Assembly (NCBI GenBank): GCA_008711295.1
Contig: VUYV01000081.1
Location: 629,910 to 693,909, forward strand
DNA: 64,000 bases
Reading direction: 5' to 3'
From: Anarhynchus alexandrinus
Lineage: Eukaryota; Chordata; Aves; Charadriiformes; Charadriidae
Shown: positions 1 to 33,059 of the stretch, piece after piece
Position numbering within the stretch: position 1 is the first letter of the stretch
How the letters are laid out: the number at the start of each line of letters is the position of its first letter
Notes under the pieces: generated by a model
Told to the model about the DNA's origin: nothing
The model's input: only the letters and a program-made list of their open reading frames with translations
Database searches by the model: none
Translations under genes and position numbers: made by a program

Positions 1-63
1 CCCCCCTAGATCTAGGTCCAGATCACGCTCAAGGTCCCGGTCTGTTGTATGGCCTCGAAGCAG
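1..63 (+). CDS. SRSF7: SRSF7 RS-domain exon (5' part outside window)
   Basis: The frame from base 2 reads proline followed by alternating R-S dipeptides and ends VVWPRS plus AG. The donor is AG|GTAAAA at 64, leaving phase 2. The exon's start lies left of the window. Confidence 0.8.
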
Positions 64-3000
64 GTAAAACACTTGTTTTAATTCAAGCCAATAATAGCTT
101 TTGAGATTATTTGGGTTTTTTCTTTTTCCTTCCCCAGGGGAATTTGGCTGGAAGGGGTTAAAAGGTTATGCAGCATAGCAATATGTCTGCTTAATGTTAA
201 TACTTTATGCCTTTTCACAGACTAAAGTAGTGGTCATTTTCTTGTAATGAACAGGAGTTTGTTTTGGTCTGCGGCTAGTATATGTAGCCATAAACAAAGT
301 ATACCTACATGTGTGAGCCAGCACAGGTAGTACACAGGAACAACCACAAAAGCATGGATGAAATGCAAAGAGTAAATTTATATTCATTATCTCGCCAACC
401 GAGGGATCCCCAAAGCAGCACTGGGGCAGAGGCACACAGCAGGGGGACACAGGCAAGGCAGAGCTCTGTCCCTGCTAGATGATTGCCGAACCTGCTGTTT
501 TCCCCTCTTTAATCAGGGGTTGACGCAGGCGTAGTTTACCACTGTGCTTGATCTTTCTCACAGCAGGGCAGAAATCTCAGGTGTGTTCCACAGGGTGCCT
601 CGAGTCTATCACAGGCCTGTGTTACTGAAACACGGATGTTCTACTTGTCCAACACTCGAGGCTGAAAAATAATTAGTGTGATATATGTGGCAATGGAGCT
701 GGTGAGGGGTCTGGAGCACAAATCTTATGAGGAGCGGCTGAGGGAACTGGGGGTGTTCTGCCTGGAGAAAAGGAGGCTGAGGGGAGACCTTACCACTCTA
801 CAGCTCCCTAAAAGGAGGGTGAAGCGAGGGGGGTTGGTCTCTTCTCCCAGGTAACAAGCAATAGGACAAGAGGAAACGGCCTCAAGTTGCACCAAGAGAG
901 GTTTTGGATGGTTATCAGGAAAAAATTCTTCACAGAAAGGGTTATCAAACATTGGAACTGGCTGCCCAGGGAAGTGGTGGAGTTGTCATCCCTGGAAGGA
1001 CTTAAAAGACGGGTAGACGTCGTGCTGAGAGACATGGTTTAGTGGTGGTTTTTGGCAGTGTTAGGTTGATGGTTGGACTCGATGATCTTAAAGGTCCCTT
1101 CCAACCTAGACGATTCTGTGATTCTGTGTTTTTCAGCACCCCAGCTGCAAGTCACTTAAGACTGTTTACAGTCCTCCTTGTCTATCTTCTGTTGTTTTCC
1201 CACAATATGATTTAAAGTTTGTGGAGAGAAGTTTTGAAAAGTAGTTAATGCCTATGCATGTAGAGAATGCTTGAGCTTGTATCCCGCAGGAAACACTGCT
1301 TAGGTTTTTCTTGTCATGTTTTGTTGTAAATCCCAAATGCTGTGGGGGGGAGAGGGGAGATGAGAAAGTTGCCACTGCAGCTTTTCAGCTCCGTCAGTTC
1401 CAGTTCTGAGTCTTAGATCTAATTAGATTGCTGTAGTGCTAAAAACTACATTACGTGGGGTGAGTCCTGATGCCACAGGTAGTGTTTTGAAGGACGTCTC
1501 TGACATGTAGCCCTGGATTTGTTGATCTGGATGTTTCCCATGCTGAAATGGAAGCGAAGGAAAATGGGTATAGAGTAAATGCTCCTGCATTATTTTCCTC
1601 TGTCCTTTAAGTCTGAGTTGGAAGAAGGGTGAAAGAGTAGGATAAAAATGTGAGTGAGCTCATAAGTTGGAAGAAGTTGCCTTTTGGTTTTGCATTAGAA
1701 TGGGGAAAAGAAATGTTTTTCAGAGGTCTGCCTGCTACTTTAGGACTTGCACATTGAGCATTTAATGGGATGGTGATGACTATTACTAGAGCTGTCCTGA
1801 CCTACAGAGGTCTAATGCCAGAGGTGACTAGCCAGGCTCAAATTGCATGCTGCTACTGCGGGAGAGTCTGGTTACTGCTGATGTTGCTTGGTGACTGCTT
1901 GTTCTGGGACAGTCCTGTTCCTGCGTAAAAGACTTGATACATCAAAATTTCTGAGGAGTGCTGACTTTGCCTAGGTCTGCCGTTACAGTGGTGGGAAGGG
2001 GTAATTCAGGACTGAAGTTCCTGTGAAAACTCCTTTCTGTATTAGCCAGTGCTGGTGCTCTGCTAATACTGGAACGTAACTGGTGCTGCTTCGAGAGCTT
2101 CTGATCTTCAGTCCTGCTTTGTTGCTGTGCCTCTCAGAAGGCGGATTTGTGAGCAGTTCTCGCAGGAAGGTGATGCTCTTTTGTGCTGCCTTACTGTATT
2201 TCTTACCAAAGGAAATCATGCTCATGCTACAAAATACAAATTCCGGGTAGTTGTCAGCAGCTCCATCCTGTGTAACTGTGATACAGTAACAAAATTACTG
2301 TTGATGGTGTTGGGAACTGTGACAGATGATGCCTCTGCATAGTGACCAGGAAAGTTTCAAAGCAGTGGCACATAACTGTTTAACTTATGTCAACAGTGTC
2401 CACGTAGTATTTCTACTTAATAGGCCATGTAAAGGTGAATCTTGATTACCCTTTAAAAACAGTTCTGAAAAGAAAAAAGAAAAGTTTCTTACTTTTTTGG
2501 CCAAGTCTGTTAAACAACTGACTGTCTTGAACACTGGGCTTTCTGATGTTCAGTAATCATAGAATGGTTTAGGTTGGAAGGGACTTTAAAGATCATCGAG
2601 TTCCAACCCCCCTGCCCTGGGCAGGGACACCTCCCACCAGCCCAGGTTGCTCCAAGCCCCGTCCAACCTGGCCTTGAACACCTCCAGGGATGGGGCAGCC
2701 GCAATACCGCATGCCCGAATTCTGACGCTCTAGGAGCACAAATATTTTCTAAGTAAGAGCAAACACTGGAGTTAGTAAAGTAACATGATAAATGTGGGAG
2801 GAAAGTCTCACTGTTTGAGTAGATTTTAATTCGTAAGATGAACTGGGAATAGTTTACACACTAGTTGGCAGATGCTGCCAGATATTGAAGAGAAAACTGA
2901 AATGCTGTTTTCATTAGGATAACTGATGAAAAAGCAATGTTATCGTTAAATAAAAGTGGCACTGGGAGCTTGATCTGAAGAAGACCTCAGCTCTTCAGCA

Positions 3001-5001
3001 AACACGCCTGACTCCAGGCTCTTAATGTGCTACTAAAAGATTTTTTGTAAGATGACACTTGAAACTATATTTTCCGTTACGGAAGGCATACTTGCAGGCA
3101 GGGAGAAAATCTGGGAGCCTGGTACAAGGTGTTGTGTTTTGTGGAAGTGGTAACTGAAGCTTTGCTGGGGAGCTGCTTGTGCTTGTACTCTCGTCTTCTG
3201 ATAAGGGGAATAAGAGCTGAAGGATTCTCCTGAAATGTCACGAGAAAAGTCTGCGGCGCCAGAGCCTTCCTCTCTGGTTTGGGATGCCACGTAGTGTGAA
3301 TTTGCTGTTGCTGGTTAGCTAACTTGCATTGTATGTGCATGCCACTGTCTGCTTTGCTGAGCTCTATTTTTCTCCTGTTGTAGGTCTGGGTCCCATGGTA
3401 GATCTAAATCTGGCTTACCTGCTAAAAGGTGAGCGTATCAATACAAGTAGCACTCCATATTTTTATGGGTTTTTGTCATGATTCGAAATCTCTGCTTGGA
3501 CCAGTATTTCAGTTGCATGTGGAAGAGGTTTTTTGGGATTTTTTTTTTTAATTTGTTTGTTATTGCTGGTTTGGTTTTATTTTTTAATAGCTGATTTTAA
3601 AATATTTTTCACATATTATTTTTATAGGTTTCTTTTTAATAGCTAGTTTTTGTGGGACAATAGGCAATTCTTCCAGAAGGATTGGGGATACAGTTTTTTT
3701 GTTTAACCCGTGATGGTGACAAAAAGTATTTTTGACAGGATTTGGGGTGTGTCTTTCCCTACCTTTGTTCTCAACTGTCTGGTAGTTCTTGGTCTTCCTG
3801 ACTGTCCTCTACTCGATTCGCTGCTCTGCTTTGCAGGGTGACTGTGATCATTTTATAGCTGCTTTGAAGCTGTGTGTTGCTCTTTTCCCGAGGGCTCCGG
3901 CTTTCAGCAGTTTTCCTTCTCCACTGCAGCTTCTTGCTTAAAGTAATTCTGTATACTTGCTATGGGCAGCAGTAAGGGTGGTGTCTTTTAATGTATTTAA
4001 CAACATCAAACTGTTCTTAATGTTATTAAATGGTCCAAAGTGGTTACTGAGTGTATACGAGTTTACAATATTGACTGTTTTGGTTTGTGTTTTTTTTTGT
4101 GTGTGTTTGTTTTGTTTTTTTTTTTTTAACAGTCGCTCAAAGTCCAGATCACCATCTCCAAAGAGAAGGTAGGAATATCTTAAAACTGGAGCATGCCGTA
4201 CTGTTACATCGAGCTGGTGTCTGGGGTGGTTGCTATAGAAATTAACTTGTGCAAAGATAAAAAAGGTTTTTTACTTGTCTTAATTTGTGAACTATGAAAA
4301 GATGAATTCTTACGGGTGCTTCCTACTATGAAAAGATGAAGTTCTATGGGTACTTCCTACCGCTGGTAGTCAGAACTTGATGAGAATAACTTGAAGGTAA
4401 CCTACTTTAATGACATCTTAAAGGACAACAGAAAATGTGGGCAGATGAGAATCAGCTGTCCCAAAGTTCCTGAGGAATTCAGAATCTGGGAAAGAAGTGA
4501 GCAATATAAGGTATGGAGCAAACCACGAACACGTGGTAGGATTAAATTCCCGCTGGTGGCTCCTCACAGCTGGCTCTCGCTCCGTTGCACAGCTCCCAAG
4601 TTTTGCTGTGCACTGGGAAGTGAGAAGTAAGTTTTCCTATGGAACCAGAGAAGTATGTGCTGGAATTTCCATCATTGGTGATAGTGCCCCATGGCACTAG
4701 CCCTAAACTGGAACCACGGAGGGTCTGGCAGAGCAGGAATTCCTCTGCGCAGCTGGAGCTTTCTGAGCAGGCCGGGCGCCTCACCTAGCTGTCGCAGCTA
4801 ATGTCTCTTATTTTGCCTGCCCTTTCCAAACTTAAAGCAGTTGTTACTTACAAAGGTGTAGATGAAAACGGTGGGGAGGGCTCCTGAGCAGAGGAGAGAA
4901 ACCTGGGGTAGCACCCACAGTTTTCTGTTGGTTTTACTGGAGGAGTTGCTCTTAAATCTTTTTCTTTCCCTTTCAGTCATTCACCATCAGGAAGCCCTTG
5001 A
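1..5001 (+). CDS. SRSF7: SRSF7 (3' part): serine/arginine-rich splicing factor 7, C-terminal RS domain
   Basis: Four terminal coding exons (1-63, 3384-3428, 4133-4168, 4977-5001) join in phase 2 at each junction and encode an arginine/serine-dipeptide tail. The segment [12 protein letters not shown] followed by SHSPSGSP is what identifies SRSF7 rather than another SR protein. SRSF7 is a nuclear splicing factor that binds pre-mRNA through an RRM and a CCHC zinc knuckle; both lie before the window, so only the RS protein-interaction domain is seen. Two oddities: an extra 15-codon exon at 3384 that I do not find in the human protein as I recall it, and a TGA at 4999-5001 that stops the frame before RSASPERM, which resembles the human C-terminus and is still legible after the stop. 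The gene converges on DHX57. Identification is firm; whether the TGA is the true end is uncertain. Confidence 0.85.
693..1127 (+). repeat. CR1 LINE fragment (3' end)
   Basis: Sense-orientation 3' part of an avian CR1. It reads through the end of the reverse-transcriptase region and the 3'UTR into GATCTTAAAGGTCCCTTCC and finishes with the octamer tail ATTCTGTG repeated twice. It sits in an SRSF7 intron on the gene's own strand; the short open frames inside it are repeat-derived. Confidence 0.93.
1128..2554. other. SRSF7 intronic DNA, nothing recognised
   Basis: Between two CR1 fragments I see only chance open frames and no splice-flanked coding segment or RNA gene. Confidence 0.5.
2555..2702 (-). 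repeat. CR1 LINE 3' fragment, antisense
   Basis: Starts with CATAGAATGGTTTAGGTTGG, the reverse complement of the CR1 3' end, and contains a 96-bp block (2605-2700) that is identical in the copies at 10994 and 60385. Confidence 0.93.
3384..3428 (+). CDS. SRSF7: SRSF7 extra 45-nt RS exon
   Basis: Acceptor TTGTAG and donor AG|GTGAGC flank 45 nt that enter and leave in phase 2 and read [15 protein letters not shown]. Length divisible by three and symmetric phases make it a possible cassette exon. It lies between residues that are contiguous in the human protein as I recall it. Confidence 0.7.
4133..4168 (+). CDS. SRSF7: SRSF7 exon [11 protein letters not shown]
   Basis: A long T-rich tract and AACAG acceptor precede 36 nt reading [11 protein letters not shown] plus AG, with donor AG|GTAGGA. 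This is the segment closest to the human SRSF7 tail and also enters and leaves in phase 2. Confidence 0.88.
4291..4358. repeat. 34-bp tandem duplication in the last SRSF7 intron
   Basis: Two adjacent 34-bp units (4291-4324 and 4325-4358) share the start ACTATGAAAAGATGAA and the end ACTTCCT/GCTTCCT with a few substitutions. It has no apparent coding role. Confidence 0.85.
4977..5001 (+). CDS. SRSF7: SRSF7 terminal coding exon
   Basis: A pyrimidine-rich acceptor TTTCAG opens SHSPSGSP, then TGA at 4999-5001. The codons after the stop read RSASPERM before diverging, and the next in-frame stop is TAA at 5077. Confidence 0.85.
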
Positions 5002-5258
5002 AGGAGTGCAAGTCCTGAAAGAATGGGTTCAAATTTAAAAAGTTTAAGAAGAAAATTTATTTTGTTTACACTATTATAAGGGATTTTGTGGTGTCTTTAT
5101 AAATGTAAGGGCTTAGTCCTAGAAGGCTGTTTCTATTGACTAACAATTGGCATGAATCTGGATCTTTAAAAAGTCTTATTAGTAGACTAATGCAAAACTC
5201 TTATTGTGTTAACGTTCTGTGATCTGGAAATGTTGGGCTTTTTTTATTGGCGCATTGA

Positions 5259-5264
5259 AATAAA
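5259..5264 (+). promoter_or_regulatory. SRSF7 poly(A) signal AATAAA
   Basis: A canonical AATAAA lies about 260 nt after the SRSF7 stop and is followed by T-rich sequence, giving a short 3'UTR. Confidence 0.65.
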
Positions 5265-5280
5265 CTGTGCATTTCTAACG

Positions 5281-7803
5281 AAGAAATATTTTTGTGATAA
5301 CCCTGCTGTTTCTGTTAATATTTGGGTAGCTGAAGCGGGTCGGGTGCTCCTGTGGCGCAAAGCAGGAGGCAGGCTGTCAGAGGTGCTTGTGACGTGAGCG
5401 TGGCGCTGCAGCCGGGTCGGTGGCTGTCCCGCAGGCGTGTGCCTCTTGTAGGACATGTCACTCCTACAGAGCACCAGTTTGAGCGAGGAGTTAGCGGGAC
5501 CAGCTGTCACTCGGTCTTGAATGTTAACGTTGATCTGTACCTTGTGGTTTTTATTTGTACCTCCTCAAAGCTCAGCGAAACTGAAAACCTGTCTGGATGA
5601 TTTGACTTAGAAAAATGTCTACAGAGGGCATGAACAGATGGGAAAACAAGGAGTGTGTGAACGCTGGTCTGTCTGTCCTGTTGGATTACAGAAAGGACCA
5701 GTGAACTTCTCAGCCGAAGGTATTTGGAATAATTCTGGAATGTAAACTATTGAAGTAAATATTTTTAGTAATCTTGTTTTATGTCCTGGTTGTCCAAATA
5801 GCACTTCTTTGTGATACTTCGGGATGAATTGGCAGTTCTGGTGCAGAAGATAACACATTTAGATATTCTTTTTAGGAAAATTTTAAGGCTTTCCTTACAG
5901 CTCGAAGGTCACAAGCAGAACCTGCAGGCCATGTTGAAGCAGTGGTACATTTGGGGAATTGAGAGCTCTCATCTTACCCCTCTCTGACCTGATCTGCCTG
6001 GTGGCATCTTCTCCTTTGGCAGTAGCTTAACCAAGGGACTGGGTTTGGGAAACTGGACCTGCACGCAGGTGGTCCCTGTCTCACCACAGATAGGTTACTG
6101 AAGGATTTAACATATGTATGATAAACTAGTGCAAGGTAATTGCCAGTTTCATTTGTCTTTGCACCTTTGGCTATTATCAGGCTGGTAAGGAAATCAGGGT
6201 GCCAGGTGACTTCGACTTAAACATCTTCCTTTGACTATGTTCTGGTCTGTATTGCTGCGTCTCACAGGCCCGCAAGGAACAGTAATTCTCTTGGGGCTTC
6301 TAATTTGTCAGCAGCAGGTTGACATTCTACGGTAGAGCACTGCAGCTGGGCACGGGCACCCAGCCCCACCTTTCGAGAGGAATTTTGCTCATTCTTGCTT
6401 TACAAGATGTCCAGGTATTTAAAGAATGCTAATGAGCCCCTACACGAGTTCACAAAGACTCTTCCTGTGTACTACAGTGTGTTTTGTCTCGTCCCTCCTC
6501 TTCTCCCTTCCCCATGTTTGTACATTTTAGGGTAAGTGGCTTTCCTTGCTGATGATGCTGCAATTAGTATTTTGTTACAACCGTAGTCCATTATAAGCTG
6601 CAGAAAAGGGAGCTGGAAGTAACAGCATTAAATTAGAGCGACCCAAAAGCCACTGCTAAACACTCCTGAGGGGAGTATCCCCTCCCCCTGCCCTGTTGTG
6701 TTTTACATGTAGTATTATGGTAAAATTACCCCATGCAACACTGCTTTTAACAGGGGCGTGGCTTTTCCTTTTTTCCTCTGTACTGCTGAAGCAAGCTGAC
6801 TCCGTAATAAACCTGTAGACAAAAACTCTTTCAGTCTTTCTACTCATTAGAGTATTACAAGAAAGGGGGGAGGTGGGGAGGGCACCTCTGTGCTCAGGGG
6901 GAGGGGAGGAGGGCTTAAGAGCAAGCTTTGAGGGAGAAGAAGGTGGGGGTGGCCTCAGAGGGAGGCCTGTGGTCCTTAGTAGTAGTACCACTGTGCTTGG
7001 GGTCATCTGTTTGTTGCTCTGTTTCAGGGGCCGAACAAATCTGCTGAAGGGGACGCAAGGAATAAAACCAGTGTGCCCAGTTAGTGCAGCTGCAATGCCT
7101 GATTTTGGCAGTATGAGGCAGAATCCTTCCTAAAGTAGGGGTTCTACTGAAGTAGGCAGTGAGATGTGAGGGCTGTGCTCCCTGTTCAGTACCCACCATC
7201 ACCTTCTGAGTGTCTATTGAGCTGTGCTTTCTCCCCTTCCAAGCCTTGCCTGTTCTGCCACCGAGGCAAAGCACGAGGAGGTTTCACAAGTCCTCCCTCC
7301 AGTGGGGTGGATGCTGCTAATTATCACCTGCTACATCATCAGCTGGCCGTGCCCTCACCTTCCCTTTGGGCTAGCTCAGGCAGAACGCAGGGTGAAGACT
7401 CATACCGACCCTCCTGAGCGCTAGTTTCCATTTATTCAAGAGGACGCTGCTTTGAAAGTGTATGGAATTCTGAGGTGACAAAAGGGAATCTGTTGCTCTT
7501 TCACACCACAGCCACCCCAAACTGGTGTATTTGCTTACCCACGGGGCTGCAGCCACACACAGACACAACGCTGGTAACAGCGGTTACTCTGGTTTTGCTA
7601 CTACAGGTGACAGCAAACTTATTTCACATAAGGCACTTGCTGTTGTTTGCGACTGCTGGTGCGTCAGGCGGCTCAGCATTGCCATTGAGCCGTGGCGAAG
7701 GGAAGAAGTAACAGTTTGTTATCGCTGTGGCATTTCACTGTGCTCTTCTGCAGCAGTCCCCTCCCCAGAGCAGGAGTGTGGCTAAAAGTTTCCAAAAGTG
7801 GCA
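5281..7803. other. SRSF7-DHX57 convergent intergenic region
   Basis: No exon is recognised on either strand. I looked in particular for GEMIN6, which lies between SRSF7 and DHX57 in human, and saw none of its peptide. The 6656-7274 open frames are short, purine/pyrimidine-skewed and lack family features. Confidence 0.5.
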
Positions 7804-7809
7804 TTTATT
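7804..7809 (-). promoter_or_regulatory. Possible DHX57 poly(A) signal
   Basis: TTTATT on + is AATAAA on -, about 850 nt beyond the DHX57 stop. Another candidate lies at 7431-7436. Which one is used cannot be told from sequence. Confidence 0.4.
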
Positions 7810-8661
7810 TCCCGCTGGGCTGAGTGGCAGCAGGACTGCCGCCTGGGTAGGGGTGGAAGGGGGTTAACCGCGAGCAATACCATCCAGCCCAGCATCCATT
7901 TTTGACACACTACAGCTGTCCCGCTCCTGTTTTACTTTTTTTCACTCTGTGTGTGTGCATGTGTGTGGCTGGGGGGAGCACTCTGGAAAATCCTGGCTTT
8001 CAGGGGAAACGGCTACACTCTCCTGCAGTTTCGCACTGTAACCAGAACAGCCTGCACCGAGCCAACGAGTGACTCCAGGTGATCCGGCACAGGCTCCTCG
8101 CTGGAGGACACGCTCTAAATCCATCTCAGAACCCCCCTGATGTGCCTTGAAATGCACTCACATTTTTAAGGGCTTTTGGGTTGAATGGTAAGCAAAGCGA
8201 TGCCTGGTCAGCCAAAACTGACTCCTTCCATGTAGAAGTGCATTTAAACCAATTTGGGAGCAGCCTGTGATGGCACACGCTGCCTCCAGACATTACTACT
8301 ACAAGGAGCAGCCAGGTAGCAGGTATTTTTGTAGCCAAAAGACACTATTGCCAGTGTATAGCCTCATGAAAAAAAAATATTTTGCATTTTTACTTGGAAG
8401 TTTGTGTTCCTCCTGGGAGATTTGCCATTTTCCCATTTCCCGGAATGTACTGTAAGCCACCTTCCAACAAGCAAGCTCTCTGCAAACAAAGGGGGCGGGG
8501 GGAACAACCCAAGCAAAAAACCCAAACCCCATCAATAGTACAGTTGCCAACTTGATCTTCCAGACATCAGTGCTGCGTTTTGGACAACAAATACATCAAG
8601 ACACTGATGTTGCTTGCGCTGTTCTCGGGCAGCGAGTCTTTATAGAAAGTTGTTCTCAACG

Positions 8662-26961
<18,300 letters not shown>

Positions 26962-28265
26962 GTTCTCTTGCTGAGGAAGGAAAAAAAAAACCAGCCCTTA
27001 GTTATGAAGATGATTTAGCATGTTGCAAATGTCTGGCTACACGTTACATTACTTGTTTTTCCATGTGACAAGAGAAGATACCCTCTCGAACTGCAGTTGA
27101 TTATCTGTACGTTGGTGTATTTGTAGGCACCTGAAGCAAAGCACATTCTCCTAGAACACTGTTAAACAAGTTCTGTGGTTTTAGAAAATAAAAGTAATAT
27201 TCCTCACAACTGTTCAACCAAAAACTGCACGATCTCTGGGAAAAGGATGAGCCTACTAGCAGCGCTGCCTAGCGTGGAAGCTCCAGTTCTGCCACTCCGA
27301 TGGAATTTTCTTGGACATGGGAGCCCAAAGTACAAACCTGCAGGAGAACCTTCACAAAAGAAAGCAGCCTGTGCCCTGCCACTTTTTGACTCAGGAGTCT
27401 GCAGGGCTGAGAGTAAAAAGGTTGAAGGGGAGCTGAAGCCAAAGACACAGTTTGTTTCCACATTAACCTGCTCCTGCCCATCCCCTTCTGCAAGGAACTG
27501 CCCAGATGGCTGAGCGCTCTGTGGAGCCTGGGCAGGGGAGTGATTAGGGACCTCTCTTGGAAAACAGAAGACCTGCTTTCCTTCTCACAGCAGGATCTTC
27601 ACCAGCTCCAACACAACGAGCACGTTAATATTAAGCAGTTGTTGGCAATAACCGAATGGCTTCAACATTAACACACGCCCCAGCATCATGCTCCTGCACG
27701 TGGAAAGCTATTGCAGGGTTGGGGGAGCAGTGGTGGACAGTGTGGCAGGACCTTACTACCCAGAGCTTTGCACTGGCACTTCCAGAGCTAGGACAAGCAC
27801 TGACGTGGCCACGCATGAGTGACAGCCCAAGTGAAAGCTTGGAAAGATTCAAACTTTCCTTTTTGTGGCAGTCCTCCCCACAGGAGCTCCACCAGGGCCG
27901 GACGGGACTGAACAGACAAGCTGAGCCCGGCACAAGCGAAGGAGGCAGAGAGGGTGAGCAGGGCGGCCGAACGCAGCCACTCGCAGCCGTCCCCGGGGAC
28001 GCTGTCACACGGGGCGGGTGGTGGGGCGGTGTCTCTGTCTCCTTCCTCTCGACACCCAGGCCACAGGACACCTCCTCCGGCACCCCCCCGCCTCGCACAC
28101 CTCTTAGGGGTGTCTGCTCACCAGCACCCCCCAACCGAGGACCCCCCAAATCCCCTCTCCAGGCGCTGCCACCTCCCTCCCCTCAGGCTCCCCCTCCCCT
28201 CCTCCCGCCCATGGTCGCGGGACGCCACCCCCCTGCCCGCCTCCATCCCCTCGGGCGCCATCACG

Positions 28266-28290
28266 GCCCTCCCTCCCTCCCTCCCTCCGT
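28266..28290. repeat. (CCCT)n simple repeat
   Basis: About six CCCT units inside the CpG island. Confidence 0.85.
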
Positions 28291-28367
28291 CCCCGCTCTC
28301 CACGGCGCCATCTCGTCCTCCCGGGGACTCCACCGCCCCTCCTCTACATCCCCGGGGACGGCCATAC

Positions 28368-28440
28368 CTCTCCACTCCGCACCGGCCCGGCGCTGCCTCC
28401 CCTGACCCGGAAGCGCTCGTCTTTCACTTCCGGGGCGCCG
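28368..28440 (-). other. DHX57: Likely untranslated first exon of DHX57 (5' limit uncertain)
   Basis: On the minus strand a good donor GAG|GTATGG ends at 28368, inside the CpG-rich region, and the next acceptor on that strand with homology is at 26971. The transcription start cannot be fixed from sequence; 28440 is a guess from the position of the ETS-like sites. Confidence 0.5.
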
Positions 28441-28581
28441 ACATCCCTAGCAACGGCCGGCACTTCCGCCTGGCAACCATGGAGGGCACCGCCTTCCCCG
28501 GCCCGCGGACAGGGCTGAGGCCTTCCCCTAGAAACAGTTGCACGCTGATAATTATGTGCGGTTTCAAGCTGCGGTGTATTT

Positions 28582-28600
28582 GAATATATATATATATATG
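28582..28600. repeat. (TA)n microsatellite
   Basis: Alternating TA immediately downstream of the promoter, followed by TGTGTACATACG. Confidence 0.8.
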
Positions 28601-28924
28601 TGTACATACGTATTTGAATTTTAGTCGACAGTTGTAACACTGACACTGGCGGTTTCTTTCTCAACACAAGCTGCGGTTTTTAAAGTGGCTTTCATATTCC
28701 CAAATAAAGACAAGTACAGTAAGAAGCTCTGGGTAGGTGCTGGTTCCTTTTGCAAAACTGAGTGTATGGGACGCAAACGGAGGAAATCTGTGGGGGAGGG
28801 TTACGTGAGGAACAAGTGGCCCCAAAGCTGCGCAGCTGAGGTGGGGAGGCCCCTCTGGAGACCACCCGTCCCCTGCGTGCGCAGGGTCACCCACCATGGC
28901 TGCCCTACACTGCATCCCTTCGGG

Positions 28925-29002
28925 TCTTCAGTATCTCCATGGACAGAGATTCCACAAGCCCTCTGGGCAACCTGTGCCACACTGCAGTTTCAGAGGGGAA
29001 AA
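28925..29002 (-). repeat. Short diverged CR1 fragment
   Basis: CCATGGACAGAGATTCCACA followed by CTGGGCAACCTGTGCCA matches the antisense CR1 3' region, but the end of the element is missing. Confidence 0.65.
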
Positions 29003-32913
<3,911 letters not shown>

Positions 32914-33035
32914 CACTGGTTAAAGGCAGCTCTGTGATTGCATTCTGTGCTCAACAGCTGTGACCAGTTTTCAACAGGCATTGATTTCTTCATGCATTTA
33001 TTAAAAATAACCCCTGAAGATGTATGTCAATAGTA

Positions 33036-33041
33036 AATAAA
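33036..33041 (+). promoter_or_regulatory. MORN2 poly(A) signal AATAAA
   Basis: A canonical hexamer lies about 120-145 nt after either candidate MORN2 stop, followed by a T-rich stretch. It marks the likely end of the gene. Confidence 0.7.
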
Positions 33042-33059
33042 ATTATTTTCCTTTTCAGA

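Larger units (their letters stand above)
27890..28510. promoter_or_regulatory. CpG-island bidirectional promoter of DHX57 and MORN2
   Basis: GC-rich, CpG-dense DNA between two divergent genes. ETS/GABPA-type sites CCGGAAG (28407-28413) and CACTTCCGG (28425-28433) lie in the core, with a third CACTTCCG at 28461. RFX-type half sites AGCAAC (28449-28454) and GGCAAC (28472-28477) lie on the MORN2 side. No TATA box is evident. The start sites are inferred. Confidence 0.8.

Noticed and set aside
725..1035. Open frames on - over CR1
   Set aside because: They are antisense to a CR1 fragment, so not host genes.
5281..7803. GEMIN6
   Set aside because: I looked for it from synteny, but no matching peptide appears in any frame.
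27656..28583. Overlapping open frames of 249 and 209 codons on + (27656-28405 and 27954-28583)
   Set aside because: They lie in the CpG island, are proline/serine/arginine-rich as expected of GC-rich non-coding DNA, and overlap in two frames.
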